Of a stretch of DNA of 64,000 bases, positions 55,819 through 64,000 are shown piece by piece. Source of the stretch: Echinimonas agarilytica. Lineage in GTDB: Bacteria; Pseudomonadota; Gammaproteobacteria; Enterobacterales; Neiellaceae. Both the position numbers and the translations under genes were made by a program. Numbering within the stretch: the first letter of the stretch is position 1; each line of letters starts with the position of its first letter. The stretch covers positions 806,001 to 870,000 of the forward strand of contig NZ_JAMQGP010000001.1 of the NCBI RefSeq assembly GCF_023703465.1. The letters are read 5' to 3'. The notes beneath the pieces were generated by a model. That model saw nothing but the letters and a program-made list of their open reading frames with translations, had not been told where the DNA came from and ran no database searches.

Positions 55819-57051
55819 TTAATGAGTCTTTTCAGTAGAGCCCTTGGGCAGAATTAAATTCAACACAATGGCAAGTATGGCAGCTAGAGCAATGCCACGT
55901 AACGCGAAATCACCAAACTCAAAGAACATTCCACCTAACCCAAAAACAAGCGTGAGCGCTACAATAGTCAGGTTTCGTGGTTCGCTAATGTCATCTCCCG
56001 CTTTCACCAAAGTATTGAGTCCCACCGATGCGATAGCCCCAAATAATAACGTCATGATTCCACCCATTACAGGGGTAGGAATAGTGCTTAGCAGTGCGCC
56101 ACTTTTACCACAAAACGATAATGCGATGGCAAATACAGCGGCCCAAATCATGATCACAGGATTAAAGGATCGGGTGAGAGCTACAGCCCCTGTGACCTCG
56201 GAATAAGTTGTATTCGGCGGGCCTCCAAACAGAGACGCAGCGGTTGTTGCAATGCCGTCCCCAAGCAGGGTCTTTTTAAGCCCTGGCTTTTTCAAGAAGT
56301 CTTTGCCTGTGACATTAGAAATGGCAACCATATCACCAATGTGCTCGACTGCTGGAGCGATGGCGATGGGGACAATGAATAAGATGGCTTCCCAGTTAAA
56401 TTCTGGCGTTGTGAAATTTGGAATGGCAAACCAAGGTGCGGCCGTCATAGGGGCAAAGTTTACCATGCCTTGAAAAACGGCAATGGAATAACCTACGATT
56501 AGCCCGGCTAAAATTGGAATCAGACGCAGCAGGCCTTTGCCCAGAAGAGACACCAAAATCGTCACAATGAGCGCTGGCATCGATACCATCAAAGCTTGCT
56601 CAATGGGAAATAAAGTAGCTGAACCGTCACCCGTTTTTCCCAGTGCCATGTGCACAGCCACTGGCGCGAGACTTAAACCAATCACCATAATCACTGGCCC
56701 AACGACAATCGGTGGCAGAATGCGGTGAATGATCTGTGTTCCCTTGATCGCAACCAGCCCGCTAAGGAACATGTACAGCACGCCAGCCGCCATTAAGCCA
56801 GACATTGTGCTGGCAATTCCCCATGTTGCGACGCCATGTGAAATGGCAGGAATAAAGGCGAATGATGACGCCAAAAAGATAGGGACTTGGCCTTTGGTGA
56901 CCAATTGAAACAACAGTGTGCCAATACCTGCGGTAAACAAAGCAACATTGGGATCAAGCCCAGTAAGAATCGGTACGAGCACTAATGCACCAAAGGCTAC
57001 AAACAACATTTGTGCGCCAACGATCGCCGTTCGTGGAGAATACGGAGACAT
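55819..57051 (-). CDS. uraA: Uracil-xanthine permease (UraA type)
   Basis: NCS2 nucleobase:proton symporter, 410 aa, with ~14 hydrophobic segments and conserved PAVEHIGDMVAISNVTG, GDGIATTAASLFGGPPNTTYSE and TPVMGGIMTLLFG motifs typical of UraA. Preceded by upp on the same strand (131 nt), forming the expected uracil-salvage pair. Confidence 0.93.
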   Translation of the reverse strand: MSPYSPRTAIVGAQMLFVAFGALVLVPILTGLDPNVALFTAGIGTLLFQLVTKGQVPIFLASSFAFIPAISHGVATWGIASTMSGLMAAGVLYMFLSGLVAIKGTQIIHRILPPIVVGPVIMVIGLSLAPVAVHMALGKTGDGSATLFPIEQALMVSMPALIVTILVSLLGKGLLRLIPILAGLIVGYSIAVFQGMVNFAPMTAAPWFAIPNFTTPEFNWEAILFIVPIAIAPAVEHIGDMVAISNVTGKDFLKKPGLKKTLLGDGIATTAASLFGGPPNTTYSEVTGAVALTRSFNPVIMIWAAVFAIALSFCGKSGALLSTIPTPVMGGIMTLLFGAIASVGLNTLVKAGDDISEPRNLTIVALTLVFGLGGMFFEFGDFALRGIALAAILAIVLNLILPKGSTEKTH

Positions 57052-57182
57052 AATTAAACCTTAGTCTTTTAATAGAATGGGTTGCAAGTGAGCCCAACTC
57101 ATATCAGCTTTGAGGCTTCTATGCAGTTGAGCGAACACTGAAAAGTTACGACAAATAAGTCATCTGGAACTTGGTTGAGGTG

Positions 57183-57812
57183 TTATCGAGTTCCAAAAAT
57201 TTTGTCTCCAGCGTCACCTAATCCGGGGATAATATAACCTTGTTCATTTAGGTATTCGTCGACCGAGGCTACGTAAATATCCACATCAGGGTGTGCGGCT
57301 TCGAGTTTCTGAATGCCCTCTGGGGCAGCAACCAGAAAAAGTCCCATGATTTGGGTGCAACCTTTAGATTTTAATAGGTCGATAGTGGCAATTAGCGTTC
57401 CGCCGGTAGCTAGCATGGGGTCAACGATTAATGCGGTACGTTGCTCAACGTCTTGCACTACCTTGTCGAAGTAGGCCACCGGCTCTAAGGTTGTTTCGTC
57501 GCGGTATAGGCCAACCACACTAATCTTGGCGTTGGGGAATAAGGTTTCAACACCCGACAACATGCCCAATCCTGCGCGCAAAATAGGAACGAGAGTCATT
57601 TTTTTACCTTTGATGTTGTCAATGGCAACCGGAGTGCCTTGCCAGCCATCAATTTCAATGATTTCTGTTTCTAAGTTACGTGTGGCTTCGTAGGTTAAGA
57701 GAGCGCCAATTTCGCTGCATAACTCGCGAAATAGCTTAGTACTGATGCCATTTGCTCGCATCAACCCAAGCTTATGCTGCACTAAAGGGTGTTTGATTTC
57801 GAAAACTGCCAT
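57183..57812 (-). CDS. upp: Uracil phosphoribosyltransferase
   Basis: Converts uracil and PRPP to [15 protein letters not shown] at the N-terminus, [15 protein letters not shown], the PRPP-binding [16 protein letters not shown] and the C-terminal [17 protein letters not shown] are all intact; 209 aa is standard. First gene of upp-uraA. Confidence 0.96.
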   Translation of the reverse strand: MAVFEIKHPLVQHKLGLMRANGISTKLFRELCSEIGALLTYEATRNLETEIIEIDGWQGTPVAIDNIKGKKMTLVPILRAGLGMLSGVETLFPNAKISVVGLYRDETTLEPVAYFDKVVQDVEQRTALIVDPMLATGGTLIATIDLLKSKGCTQIMGLFLVAAPEGIQKLEAAHPDVDIYVASVDEYLNEQGYIIPGLGDAGDKIFGTR

Positions 57813-57898
57813 GAGGTGTCACCTGAGATTTATAATTTTATCGCCGCATAAATAGCATAGAAGAAAATCAAATGACTTGATGTTCGGCAAACGGAAAT

Positions 57899-57926
57899 AA
57901 AAAAGCCAGCAATTTGCTGGCTTTTA
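57899..57926. terminator. Terminator downstream of the FNT-CBS gene
   Basis: AAAAGCCAGC/GCTGGCTTTT near-perfect palindrome with a five-base centre just after the channel gene on the minus strand. Its symmetry would work both ways. Confidence 0.85.
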
Positions 57927-57942
57927 AAAACGAGATGTTTAC

Positions 57943-59445
57943 TTACGCAATATCGCGTTCGACATGATCAATATCTTCAATCACATTAAGGTGCTCACCA
58001 TAAATCGGGCGAAGTGCTTTAATGACATGCTGGCGCGTGACAACACCAATCAGAGTCTCACCGTCTACCACTGGAATCATATGAGGGCGATTTGCATGGC
58101 TTTCACGTGCTCTATCGGTAAGCGACAAGGTGCTCATAGACGTTGCGATACCCGCATCTGATGTTGGGTAAACTTGGTCTTTATCGATACTTAAGTACTC
58201 TGCTAATTGAAGTAGATTGTCGTGGCCTGAAATGGTGTGAACTTCACGGCGCATTAAGTGCTGAACTTGAGTGTGAGCCTCTGGCATATAGTCTGTGCAC
58301 CAAAGATCGACCAGCACGTCTTGTACAGAGAAGAAACCAACGACTTGTTGTTGATGACCCACCACAGGTGCTCCGCTCAAATTCATTGCAAGCAATTGAT
58401 CAAGCGCAACTTGAATCGATGTTTCAGGAGTAACTGTGATTGGGTTTGTTTCCATGATTTGATTGATTTTCATTGTTTTATCTAACATTTGAGACTCCAA
58501 AAAATAGTTGTTCGTTGTGGTGATGATGGGGGTTAATTGTGTATTTGACTGAGCTTTTTCAGGCGACCACTGGTAAATTCTCCAGTAACTTAGGCCGACC
58601 AAAACTGAGCCACCAACGATGTTTCCTAAAGTCACTGGGACTAGGTTTGCGACAAAAAAGTTGTTCAGTGTGAGGTCCGAAAATTGCGATGCTGGAACGC
58701 CTATTTGCTGCCAAAAATCAGCCGGTGCAAAGGTGTGAATCGCGATTCCTAAAGGCACCATAAACATGTTGGCTACACAGTGTTCGAATCCAGCACTGAC
58801 AAACATCGCAACGGGTAAAATCACAATCAGTGCTTTGGTCATTATTTGCGTTGAACTAAATGTCATCCAAATGGCTAAACACACCAAAAGGTTACATAGA
58901 ATTCCCAAAGCAAAGGCTTGCATGGGGGCATGGTGAAGCTTGTGCTGCGCAATTTTTAAGGCATTGAGCCCCCATTGCCCGTTGTCGAGTTGATATAAGC
59001 CCGCTGCAGTGACCAGTGCTAAAAGCACTAATGCACCGATAAAGTTTCCAATATAGACTTTGCCCCAGCCTTTGAGCATTTGGCCCGTGGTGATTTGACG
59101 GTTGGCTCGGGCGATACAACTCAATACCGAGCTGGTAAACAATTCGCCGCCACATATCACGACTAAGATCAGTCCCATGCTGAACGCGATACCGCCAGCT
59201 AACCGACTCAGGCCCCAACTCATCGAGTCGTCACCTGTTGTTACCGTGATATAAAACACAAATGCTAAACCGATGAATACACCAGCCATGACGGCTAAAC
59301 CAAGCGTCATTGCAGCGGGCTTACTCGACTTCGATAACGCATATTTTTCAGCTTGCTGCATCATTTCAGCTGGCGTGAAATGCTCGGATGAACCATTGTT
59401 ATCTACAGTATGAAGCGGCACTTGTGGTGACCGATTAGCAGTCAT
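57943..59445 (-). CDS. Formate/nitrite-type channel fused to two CBS domains
   Basis: Residues ~20-295 form an FNT (FocA/NirC) pore with six helices: FTPAEMMQQAEKYALSK, GGELFTSSVLSC, KVYIGNFIGAL and FFVANLVPVTLGNIVGGSVLVG. Residues ~325-485 carry a CBS pair (IMETNPITVTPETSIQVAL; MIPVVDGETLIGVVTRQH) of the type that binds adenine nucleotides. A nucleotide-gated anion channel is a plausible reading. AAGGAGCAAACAACA precedes the ATG. It is divergent from a YeiE-like LysR regulator. The substrate ion cannot be read. Confidence 0.88.
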   Translation of the reverse strand: MTANRSPQVPLHTVDNNGSSEHFTPAEMMQQAEKYALSKSSKPAAMTLGLAVMAGVFIGLAFVFYITVTTGDDSMSWGLSRLAGGIAFSMGLILVVICGGELFTSSVLSCIARANRQITTGQMLKGWGKVYIGNFIGALVLLALVTAAGLYQLDNGQWGLNALKIAQHKLHHAPMQAFALGILCNLLVCLAIWMTFSSTQIMTKALIVILPVAMFVSAGFEHCVANMFMVPLGIAIHTFAPADFWQQIGVPASQFSDLTLNNFFVANLVPVTLGNIVGGSVLVGLSYWRIYQWSPEKAQSNTQLTPIITTTNNYFLESQMLDKTMKINQIMETNPITVTPETSIQVALDQLLAMNLSGAPVVGHQQQVVGFFSVQDVLVDLWCTDYMPEAHTQVQHLMRREVHTISGHDNLLQLAEYLSIDKDQVYPTSDAGIATSMSTLSLTDRARESHANRPHMIPVVDGETLIGVVTRQHVIKALRPIYGEHLNVIEDIDHVERDIA

Positions 59446-59686
59446 TGTTGTTTGCTCCTTGTGTGTATAGAGCGAGCTTGCTCGTTAATTGCCAAGTGAG
59501 GATTTGTAAGGTCATTAGCGCTCCCTGATGATGGTCCTCGTGAAAAACTGAAACCAAATTACCCCGAAAAACATGGCAAGTTAAATTGATAATTTTTTGA
59601 TTAAGATTCAATAAAATTGATTAAAGTGTCGGTAGCATGAATAGCGCATCACTGGCCATCTTCAACGGAATAGAGATTCTGAAAAT
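59446..59686. promoter_or_regulatory. Divergent promoter region, FNT-CBS / lysR, with LysR-type palindrome
   Basis: The 59606-59622 segment ATTCAATAAAATTGATT is an interrupted palindrome (TCAAT-AAA-ATTGA) 66 nt before lysR and ~160 nt before the channel gene. Further ATTGAT-like half-sites occur at 59585 and 59598. It is the best candidate operator for the divergent LysR protein. No clear -35/-10 pairs were fixed. Confidence 0.5.
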
Positions 59687-60592
59687 ATGAGATATTCACT
59701 CAAGCAATTGGCGGTATTTGATTCTGTCGCAAGCTCTGGAAGCGTTAGTCAAGCCGCGGATAAGCTCGCTTTAACGCAATCAGCTACCAGTATGGCGTTA
59801 TCTCAACTTGAAAAAATGCTGGGACGCCCATTGTTTGAACGCCAAGGCCGCCGCTTAGTTTTAACTCATTGGGGCATGTGGCTTCGCCCCAAGGCAAAGC
59901 AGCTCTTGTTTGACGCGCAACAAATTGAATTAGGCTTTTATGATCAACACATTATAAGCGGTGAGCTGTCGTTAGGAGCGAGTCAAACCGCCGCAGTGCA
60001 CTTGATGCCACAACTTATCAGTAATATTGATAATGAATTTCCAGAGTTAAGAGTGCAGTTAGGTGTTAAAAATACTGAGAAAGTCATTAGCGGTGTGCGG
60101 GATTATCAATACGAACTAGGCATTATAGAAGGACGCTGCGACGATAGCCGCTTGCAACAAGAAGTCTGGTGTCATGATCATCTTGTGATTGTGGCATCGA
60201 AACATCACCCGTTTGCGAAATACAATGAGGTCAGTTTGTCGCAACTTGAGCAGGCAAAGTGGGTGCTTCGAGAACCTGGGGCGGGTACGCGAAAAATATT
60301 TGATAGTGCAATGCATGGCGCAATTGATGATTTGGATGTGTGGCGTGAATACGAACACGTCGCGGTATTGAGATCGTTAGTTGAAAACGGCCCGTATCTC
60401 AGCTGCTTACCCTATTTGGACGTTGAAAGTTCAATTGAGCGAGGAGATCTGGTGGCCTTGTCGACACCCGGGATTGAAATTGAACGCACTCTTTCATTTA
60501 TTTGGCGCACTGATGCGGTGGAAAACCCGTTGCGCGAGTGCATTAAACGAGAGGCCAAACGCATGATTAAGGCCAACAAAAAGAAGATGTGA
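59687..60592 (+). CDS. LysR-type transcriptional regulator, YeiE-like
   Basis: 301 aa with an N-terminal winged HTH (~4-62; ASSGSVSQAADKLALTQSATSMALSQLE) and an effector domain containing ELGIIEGRCDDS and KWVLREPGAGTRKIFDSAM. These are closest in wording to E. coli YeiE and its CysB-related group, which respond to sulfur or stress signals. By divergent placement it probably controls the FNT-CBS channel. Effector unknown. Confidence 0.88.
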   Translation: MRYSLKQLAVFDSVASSGSVSQAADKLALTQSATSMALSQLEKMLGRPLFERQGRRLVLTHWGMWLRPKAKQLLFDAQQIELGFYDQHIISGELSLGASQTAAVHLMPQLISNIDNEFPELRVQLGVKNTEKVISGVRDYQYELGIIEGRCDDSRLQQEVWCHDHLVIVASKHHPFAKYNEVSLSQLEQAKWVLREPGAGTRKIFDSAMHGAIDDLDVWREYEHVAVLRSLVENGPYLSCLPYLDVESSIERGDLVALSTPGIEIERTLSFIWRTDAVENPLRECIKREAKRMIKANKKKM

Positions 60593-60593
60593 T

Positions 60594-60616
60594 TGACCAT
60601 CAATAAAATTGATAGT
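60594..60616. repeat. 23-bp palindrome just after lysR sharing the promoter-site core
   Basis: GACCATCAATAAAATTGATAGTC is an inverted repeat (9 of 10 pairs, 3-nt centre) beginning 1-2 nt after the lysR stop. Its core TCAATAAAATTGAT is identical to the motif upstream of lysR (59608-59621). Confidence 0.6.
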
Positions 60617-60669
60617 CATTTAATCCTGTATTCACTCGTTGTTTTCGAGCTTTCAATTTAATTTTTGCT

Positions 60670-60696
60670 AAAAACCAGCTTTCTGGTTGGTTTTTA
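60670..60696. terminator. Bidirectional terminator between lysR and the CMD-family gene
   Basis: AACCAG/CTGGTT stem with a CTTT loop, flanked by A and T tracts on both sides, between convergent genes. Confidence 0.75.
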
Positions 60697-60712
60697 TGGC
60701 AGCAAAGAAACC

Positions 60713-61264
60713 TTATGCTTTTTCCCACGCGAATTGTTCAAATGCCTTATCCAGCGGTGTAGCAGCAAGGTGATTGGTGTAGTTACTAATCACTTTTTGT
60801 GAGAGACCTAATATGATTTCAAGCAATTGCCGTTGCCCGTATCCAGCTGCAAAAAATGCTGCAACTTGAGCTTCGTCAACGCGCCCTCGACCCCGCACAA
60901 TCCCTAGCGTGGTGTCTTGCAGGGCTTGTAACTTCTCAGTGGGCATTGGTTCACCATTTCTCAACGCGTCAGTAAGCGCGGCATCGACCTTCATTGAATG
61001 CGCAATACCCGTATGTGCAGGTACACAATAGGTACAACCATGCTCTACATTAATACTTTGCCAGACCACAGTAAGTTCTTCGGCATTGAACGATGAGTTG
61101 GCAAACAACTGATGAAGCACTTGGTAACCCTCCAAGATCCCCGGAGATTCCGCTAAAACGGCATGTAAATTGGGGATCATGCCAAATGCTTTTAGCGACT
61201 TATCTAAAAGAGGCTTGCTTTCAGCGGGGGCAGTTTCGAGGGTATGTAGTTGAAAGTTGTTCAT
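60713..61264 (-). CDS. Carboxymuconolactone decarboxylase (AhpD-like) family protein
   Basis: 183 aa, all-helical CMD fold. The EHGCTYCVPAHTGIAHSM segment gives the CxxC...H active site seen in AhpD-type peroxidase-related proteins, implying redox or peroxide-defence chemistry rather than lactone decarboxylation. The substrate is unknown. A 21-nt nested palindrome (61345-61365) lies ~80 nt before its start and may be a redox-responsive operator. Confidence 0.85.
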   Translation of the reverse strand: MNNFQLHTLETAPAESKPLLDKSLKAFGMIPNLHAVLAESPGILEGYQVLHQLFANSSFNAEELTVVWQSINVEHGCTYCVPAHTGIAHSMKVDAALTDALRNGEPMPTEKLQALQDTTLGIVRGRGRVDEAQVAAFFAAGYGQRQLLEIILGLSQKVISNYTNHLAATPLDKAFEQFAWEKA

Positions 61265-61550
61265 GGTCTAAGCTCCAAATATTTGAAAGAGGTCAGTCTG
61301 TTTGAACCTTACAGATGCAAAGACTATAGATGAACTGTAGCGACCGTTCAAGTTTGAATTGAACGATCGTGACCGGATTGGAGTTGTTTTGCAGAAATAC
61401 ATGACCTCTGTTTTTAAAATTTAAATAATTTCAATGACAAAGAATACTCCGAGCGAAGCAATAAACGGAAAGATAATATAGAAAAATGCAAAGCTCAGAG
61501 GGAATATCGGAAGTTTATTCAGTTGTAAGACGTATTGATTCAAATGTCAG
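61265..61550. promoter_or_regulatory. Upstream region of the CMD gene with nested palindrome
   Basis: CGTTCAA...TTGAACG (61345-61365) encloses TTCAAGTTTGAA, giving a nested inverted repeat typical of a dimeric repressor site. The rest of the gap is AT-rich with no ORF; it must carry the CMD promoter, reading minus. No other element recognised. Confidence 0.45.
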
Positions 61551-61588
61551 ACATAAAAAAACCAGTCGAGTGACTGGTTTTTTTATGT
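61551..61588. terminator. Terminator of the pan operon
   Basis: A 17-bp perfect inverted repeat (ACATA7CCAGTC / GACTGGT7ATGT) with a GAGT loop, 20 nt after panD on the minus strand. Confidence 0.92.
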
Positions 61589-61607
61589 GCACATTGTGCT
61601 TGTGGCA

Positions 61608-61988
61608 TTACGCGACTTGAACAGGAATGTCTTTGCTCTGGCGAACAATATCATTGTTCTGATCCAAGTAAACCAATGAAGGTTTATGTGCTGTGGCTTC
61701 GGCATTTGCCATGCTCACATATGCACAGATAATCACGCGGTCACCAATGCTGGCTTTGTGAGCCGCTGCACCATTGACTGAAATGATCCGAGATCCACGT
61801 TCACCTGAAATAGCGTACGTTGTGAAACGCTCGCCGTTTTCAATGTTATAAATTTGGATTTGCTCGTACTCGAGAATGCCAGCCGCGTCCAACATGTCCT
61901 GATCAATCGCACAGGAACCTTCATACTCAAGCTCGGCGTGTGTGACACGTGCTTGGTGAAGTTTACCTTTTAACATGATCGCTTGCAT
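61608..61988 (-). CDS. panD: Aspartate 1-decarboxylase
   Basis: Makes beta-alanine for pantothenate. The proenzyme self-cleaves between Gly24 and Ser25 to form the pyruvoyl group; with the ATG at 61988 the sequence EYEGSC places exactly G24-S25, which fixes the start (an upstream in-frame ATG at 62000 would shift it). 126 aa, standard. GGGGAGCG precedes it. Last gene of folK-panB-panC-panD, 79 nt after panC. Confidence 0.95.
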   Translation of the reverse strand: MQAIMLKGKLHQARVTHAELEYEGSCAIDQDMLDAAGILEYEQIQIYNIENGERFTTYAISGERGSRIISVNGAAAHKASIGDRVIICAYVSMANAEATAHKPSLVYLDQNNDIVRQSKDIPVQVA

Positions 61989-62067
61989 TGCGCTCCCCAC
62001 TCTTCAATAAATATCTATCGGCTGAGGCCTGCGTTGATGGACTAGACCTCGGACGGCGGAATATATA

Positions 62068-62931
62068 CTAAATAATAGAGTCCTGCAAATTCACCACAAT
62101 ATTGTCGATGAGCCTAGCTTTGCCTAAAAAAGCGGCCATTAAAACAACATGCTCGGTTGTGTCAGAGTTGGCTGGTGCAAGCGTGTTGGCGTCGCAGATA
62201 TCGATGCTGTCTGTTTTAAAACCTTGTTCATCTAGCTGTTGTGACGCGTGTTCAATCAGCTCTGAGTAATTTTTTTCACCTGCACGGACCGCGGTCTCGA
62301 TGCCCTTCATCACTTGAGCGAGCAGAGGGGCAATTTGGCGCTGCTCTGAGGTGAGGTAACCGTTGCGTGAGCTCATGGCAAGACCATCGTCTTCTCGAAC
62401 CGTAGGTACGCCGATGATGTTGATAGGCAAACACAAATCTTTTGTAAATGCTCGGATCACGGCTAGCTGCTGGAAGTCTTTTTCACCAAAACAGGCAACG
62501 TCAGGCTGTACGATATTGAACAGCATGGTCACAACGGTTGCTACACCAGTGAAATGCCCCGGTCGCATCGCACCTTCAAGTACATCGGCCACACCTGGCA
62601 CAGAAACTTGGCTTTGAGCATCAAGCCCTTTGGGGTACATGATTGCAGGAGTGGGGCAGAACACTAAGTCAGTTTCGACCTTATCTAATGCTGAGCAATC
62701 GTCGGTCAAGGTTCGAGGGTAATTGTCTAAATCTGACGCGTTATTAAACTGCATTGGATTGACAAAAATACTCACCACCACGCGATCGGCGTGCTTAAAA
62801 GCTTCTTTGACCAAGGTGAGATGACCTTGATGAAGGTTGCCCATAGTGGGCACAAAGCCGACCTTTAGCCCTTCTTGTTTCCATTCACGCACAGTCTCGC
62901 GAATGACATCAATATGCTCGGAAATAATCAT
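62068..62931 (-). CDS. panC: Pantothenate synthetase
   Basis: Joins pantoate and beta-alanine using [18 protein letters not shown] (HxGH), FVNPMQF, the [13 protein letters not shown] segment and [16 protein letters not shown] (the KMSKS-like loop) are intact; 287 aa. Its start overlaps the panB end by 4 nt (translational coupling). Confidence 0.96.
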   Translation of the reverse strand: MIISEHIDVIRETVREWKQEGLKVGFVPTMGNLHQGHLTLVKEAFKHADRVVVSIFVNPMQFNNASDLDNYPRTLTDDCSALDKVETDLVFCPTPAIMYPKGLDAQSQVSVPGVADVLEGAMRPGHFTGVATVVTMLFNIVQPDVACFGEKDFQQLAVIRAFTKDLCLPINIIGVPTVREDDGLAMSSRNGYLTSEQRQIAPLLAQVMKGIETAVRAGEKNYSELIEHASQQLDEQGFKTDSIDICDANTLAPANSDTTEHVVLMAAFLGKARLIDNIVVNLQDSII

Positions 62932-63725
62932 TCGTCAAAGCTCTGCTCAGCTGAAGGGAATATCTCTTGTTCAACTTCTTGTATGTACAAAGCCACAGCC
63001 TTGTGAATATTGCCGGTGGTTTCGAGATAGTTCTTGGAAAAGCTTGGAACATAGCCTGCGGTCAGGCCCAACATATCTTGCATGACTAAGATTTGGCCGT
63101 CGGTGTCTGGGCCCGCTCCAATACCAATGACAGGAATGGTTAAGCTGCGAGCCACGCGTTTAGCAAGCGGTGCAGGAATACACTCAAGTACTAATAGTTG
63201 AACCCCAGCTTTTTCTAGTTCCATGGCCGAGTTGATCAGCTGACGTGCTGCAGCATCACCACGGCCTTGTATTTTAAAGCCCCCGAATACGTTGACCGAC
63301 TGCGGAGTGAGTCCCAAGTGGCCGCATACCGGTACACCGCGATCCACCAAGCCGCTAATGGTTTCAGCGAGCCATTCACCGCCTTCCATCTTGACCATTT
63401 GAGCGCCTGCTCGCATTAATTGAGCTGCGTTTTGATAGGTTTGTTCAGGTGTTGCATAGGACATGAAAGGCATGTCGGCAACAACCATGGCTCGTTTCGC
63501 TGTAGAGGCGACACAGCGTGTATGGTAAGCCATTTGTTCGACGGTCACGGGCAATGTGCTGTCTTCGCCTTGTAACACCATGCCCAGCGAGTCACCGATC
63601 AGAATCAGGTCGATACCGCAGTCGTCGAAGATTTTTGCGAATGAGGCATCATACGCCGTGAGAGTTGCAAACTTTTCACCTTGCTCTTTTTTCTTGAGTA
63701 GGCTTGCGACAGATACTTTTTTCAT
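62928..63725 (-). CDS. panB: 3-methyl-2-oxobutanoate hydroxymethyltransferase
   Basis: First committed pantothenate step, a Mg-dependent TIM-barrel enzyme using methylene-tetrahydrofolate. [57 protein letters not shown] and [16 protein letters not shown] are all present; 265 aa. Placement after folK links it to folate supply. Confidence 0.96.
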   Translation of the reverse strand: MKKVSVASLLKKKEQGEKFATLTAYDASFAKIFDDCGIDLILIGDSLGMVLQGEDSTLPVTVEQMAYHTRCVASTAKRAMVVADMPFMSYATPEQTYQNAAQLMRAGAQMVKMEGGEWLAETISGLVDRGVPVCGHLGLTPQSVNVFGGFKIQGRGDAAARQLINSAMELEKAGVQLLVLECIPAPLAKRVARSLTIPVIGIGAGPDTDGQILVMQDMLGLTAGYVPSFSKNYLETTGNIHKAVALYIQEVEQEIFPSAEQSFDE

Positions 63726-63748
63726 AGTTAAACCTAATTGCGTTCAGA

Positions 63749-64000
63749 TCAGGCCGAATGTTCAAGCTGATGCAAACCGTTGCGTGGACATTGGCTGAGC
63801 AATGTTTGCAAAGGAGTGCCGTCGGGCAATACAAGTTCGGCAGCAATATCAGCTAGAGGATAAAGGACAAACTCCCGTTCGCCCATATGGTAATGCGGAA
63901 TTGTTAGGCGAGGTGTGTGGATAGTTTGGTTGCCAAAAAGCAGTATGTCCAAATCTAAAGTCCGTGGTCCCCAGCGTTCGTCTTTGCGTTGTCGGCCCTG
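63749..64000 (-). CDS. folK: Folate pyrophosphokinase FolK (HPPK), C-terminal end (truncated by window)
   Basis: The frame is open to the window edge. ERWGPRTLDLDILLFGNQTI and IPHYHMGEREFVLYPLADIA form the HPPK signature (R.(W/P)GPRTLDLDIL) and the conserved C-terminal strand region, so the missing part is the N-terminal half. The enzyme transfers pyrophosphate to 6-hydroxymethyl-dihydropterin. Stop lies 24 nt before panB. Confidence 0.94.
   Translation of the reverse strand, partial: QGRQRKDERWGPRTLDLDILLFGNQTIHTPRLTIPHYHMGEREFVLYPLADIAAELVLPDGTPLQTLLSQCPRNGLHQLEHSA

Overview
The window looks like chromosomal DNA of a marine gammaproteobacterium, most likely of the order Alteromonadales. 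This rests on gene content and order: folK-panB-panC-panD, hpt followed by a YadG/YadH-type ABC exporter, mpl-ubiX, cysJIH-cobA, DusA, class I Fbp, a TIGR03899 protein and a TonB-dependent receptor of the large Alteromonadales/Caulobacter/Xanthomonas type. No rRNA, tRNA, phage, insertion sequence or CRISPR array was seen. The genus cannot be fixed from the sequence alone.

Region 1 (1-21,070) is a glycan-use (PUL-like) locus on the + strand. A TonB-dependent receptor (5' end outside the window) is followed by three very large lipoproteins separated by 37-69 nt gaps and closed by a strong terminator. Then come a secreted GH43-type five-bladed propeller enzyme and two homologous ~1000 and 1326-residue proteins whose right-handed beta-helix resembles GH49 (dextranase/isopullulanase). 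One of these carries an N-terminal signal peptide and the other a lipobox. A ~105-residue Ig-like repeat with a cysteine pair occurs four times in lipoprotein 3 and three times in the lipidated GH49-like protein, tying sensor/binder and enzyme together as one surface apparatus. There is no SusD, sulfatase or obvious regulator in view, and the substrate is unknown.

Region 2 (21,071-26,630) holds dusA, then a compact stress-type unit: a sigma54-like promoter, a small exported protein, a 38-residue membrane peptide and a PspC-domain protein. An enoyl-CoA hydratase (minus strand) and a + strand group with a PCu(A)C copper chaperone, a DUF2333 protein and an outer-membrane barrel follow.

Region 3 (26,630-33,300) is assimilatory sulfate reduction, cysJ-cysI-cysH-cobA, tightly overlapped and ended by a terminator. 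Next is a Fur-box-preceded HutW/ChuW radical SAM haem-degrading enzyme.

Region 4 (33,400-46,260): a minus-strand set of GST, EEP-type nuclease/phosphatase, TIGR03899 protein and a 1082-residue polytopic protein with a large receptor-like periplasmic part. On the + strand are a small secreted protein, a 1744-residue hybrid histidine kinase (dCache-HAMP-five PAS-HisKA-HATPase-REC-REC-HPt) and its probable output partner, a REC-HD-GYP c-di-GMP phosphodiesterase.

Region 5 (46,300-64,000) is mainly core metabolism: fbp-ppa (minus), mpl-ubiX-hpt, the ABC exporter with a TrmB-like methyltransferase, an unknown helical protein, FAH and GFA enzymes, upp-uraA, a formate/nitrite channel fused to CBS domains with a divergent LysR regulator, an AhpD/CMD protein, and the pantothenate operon folK-panB-panC-panD running out of the right edge.
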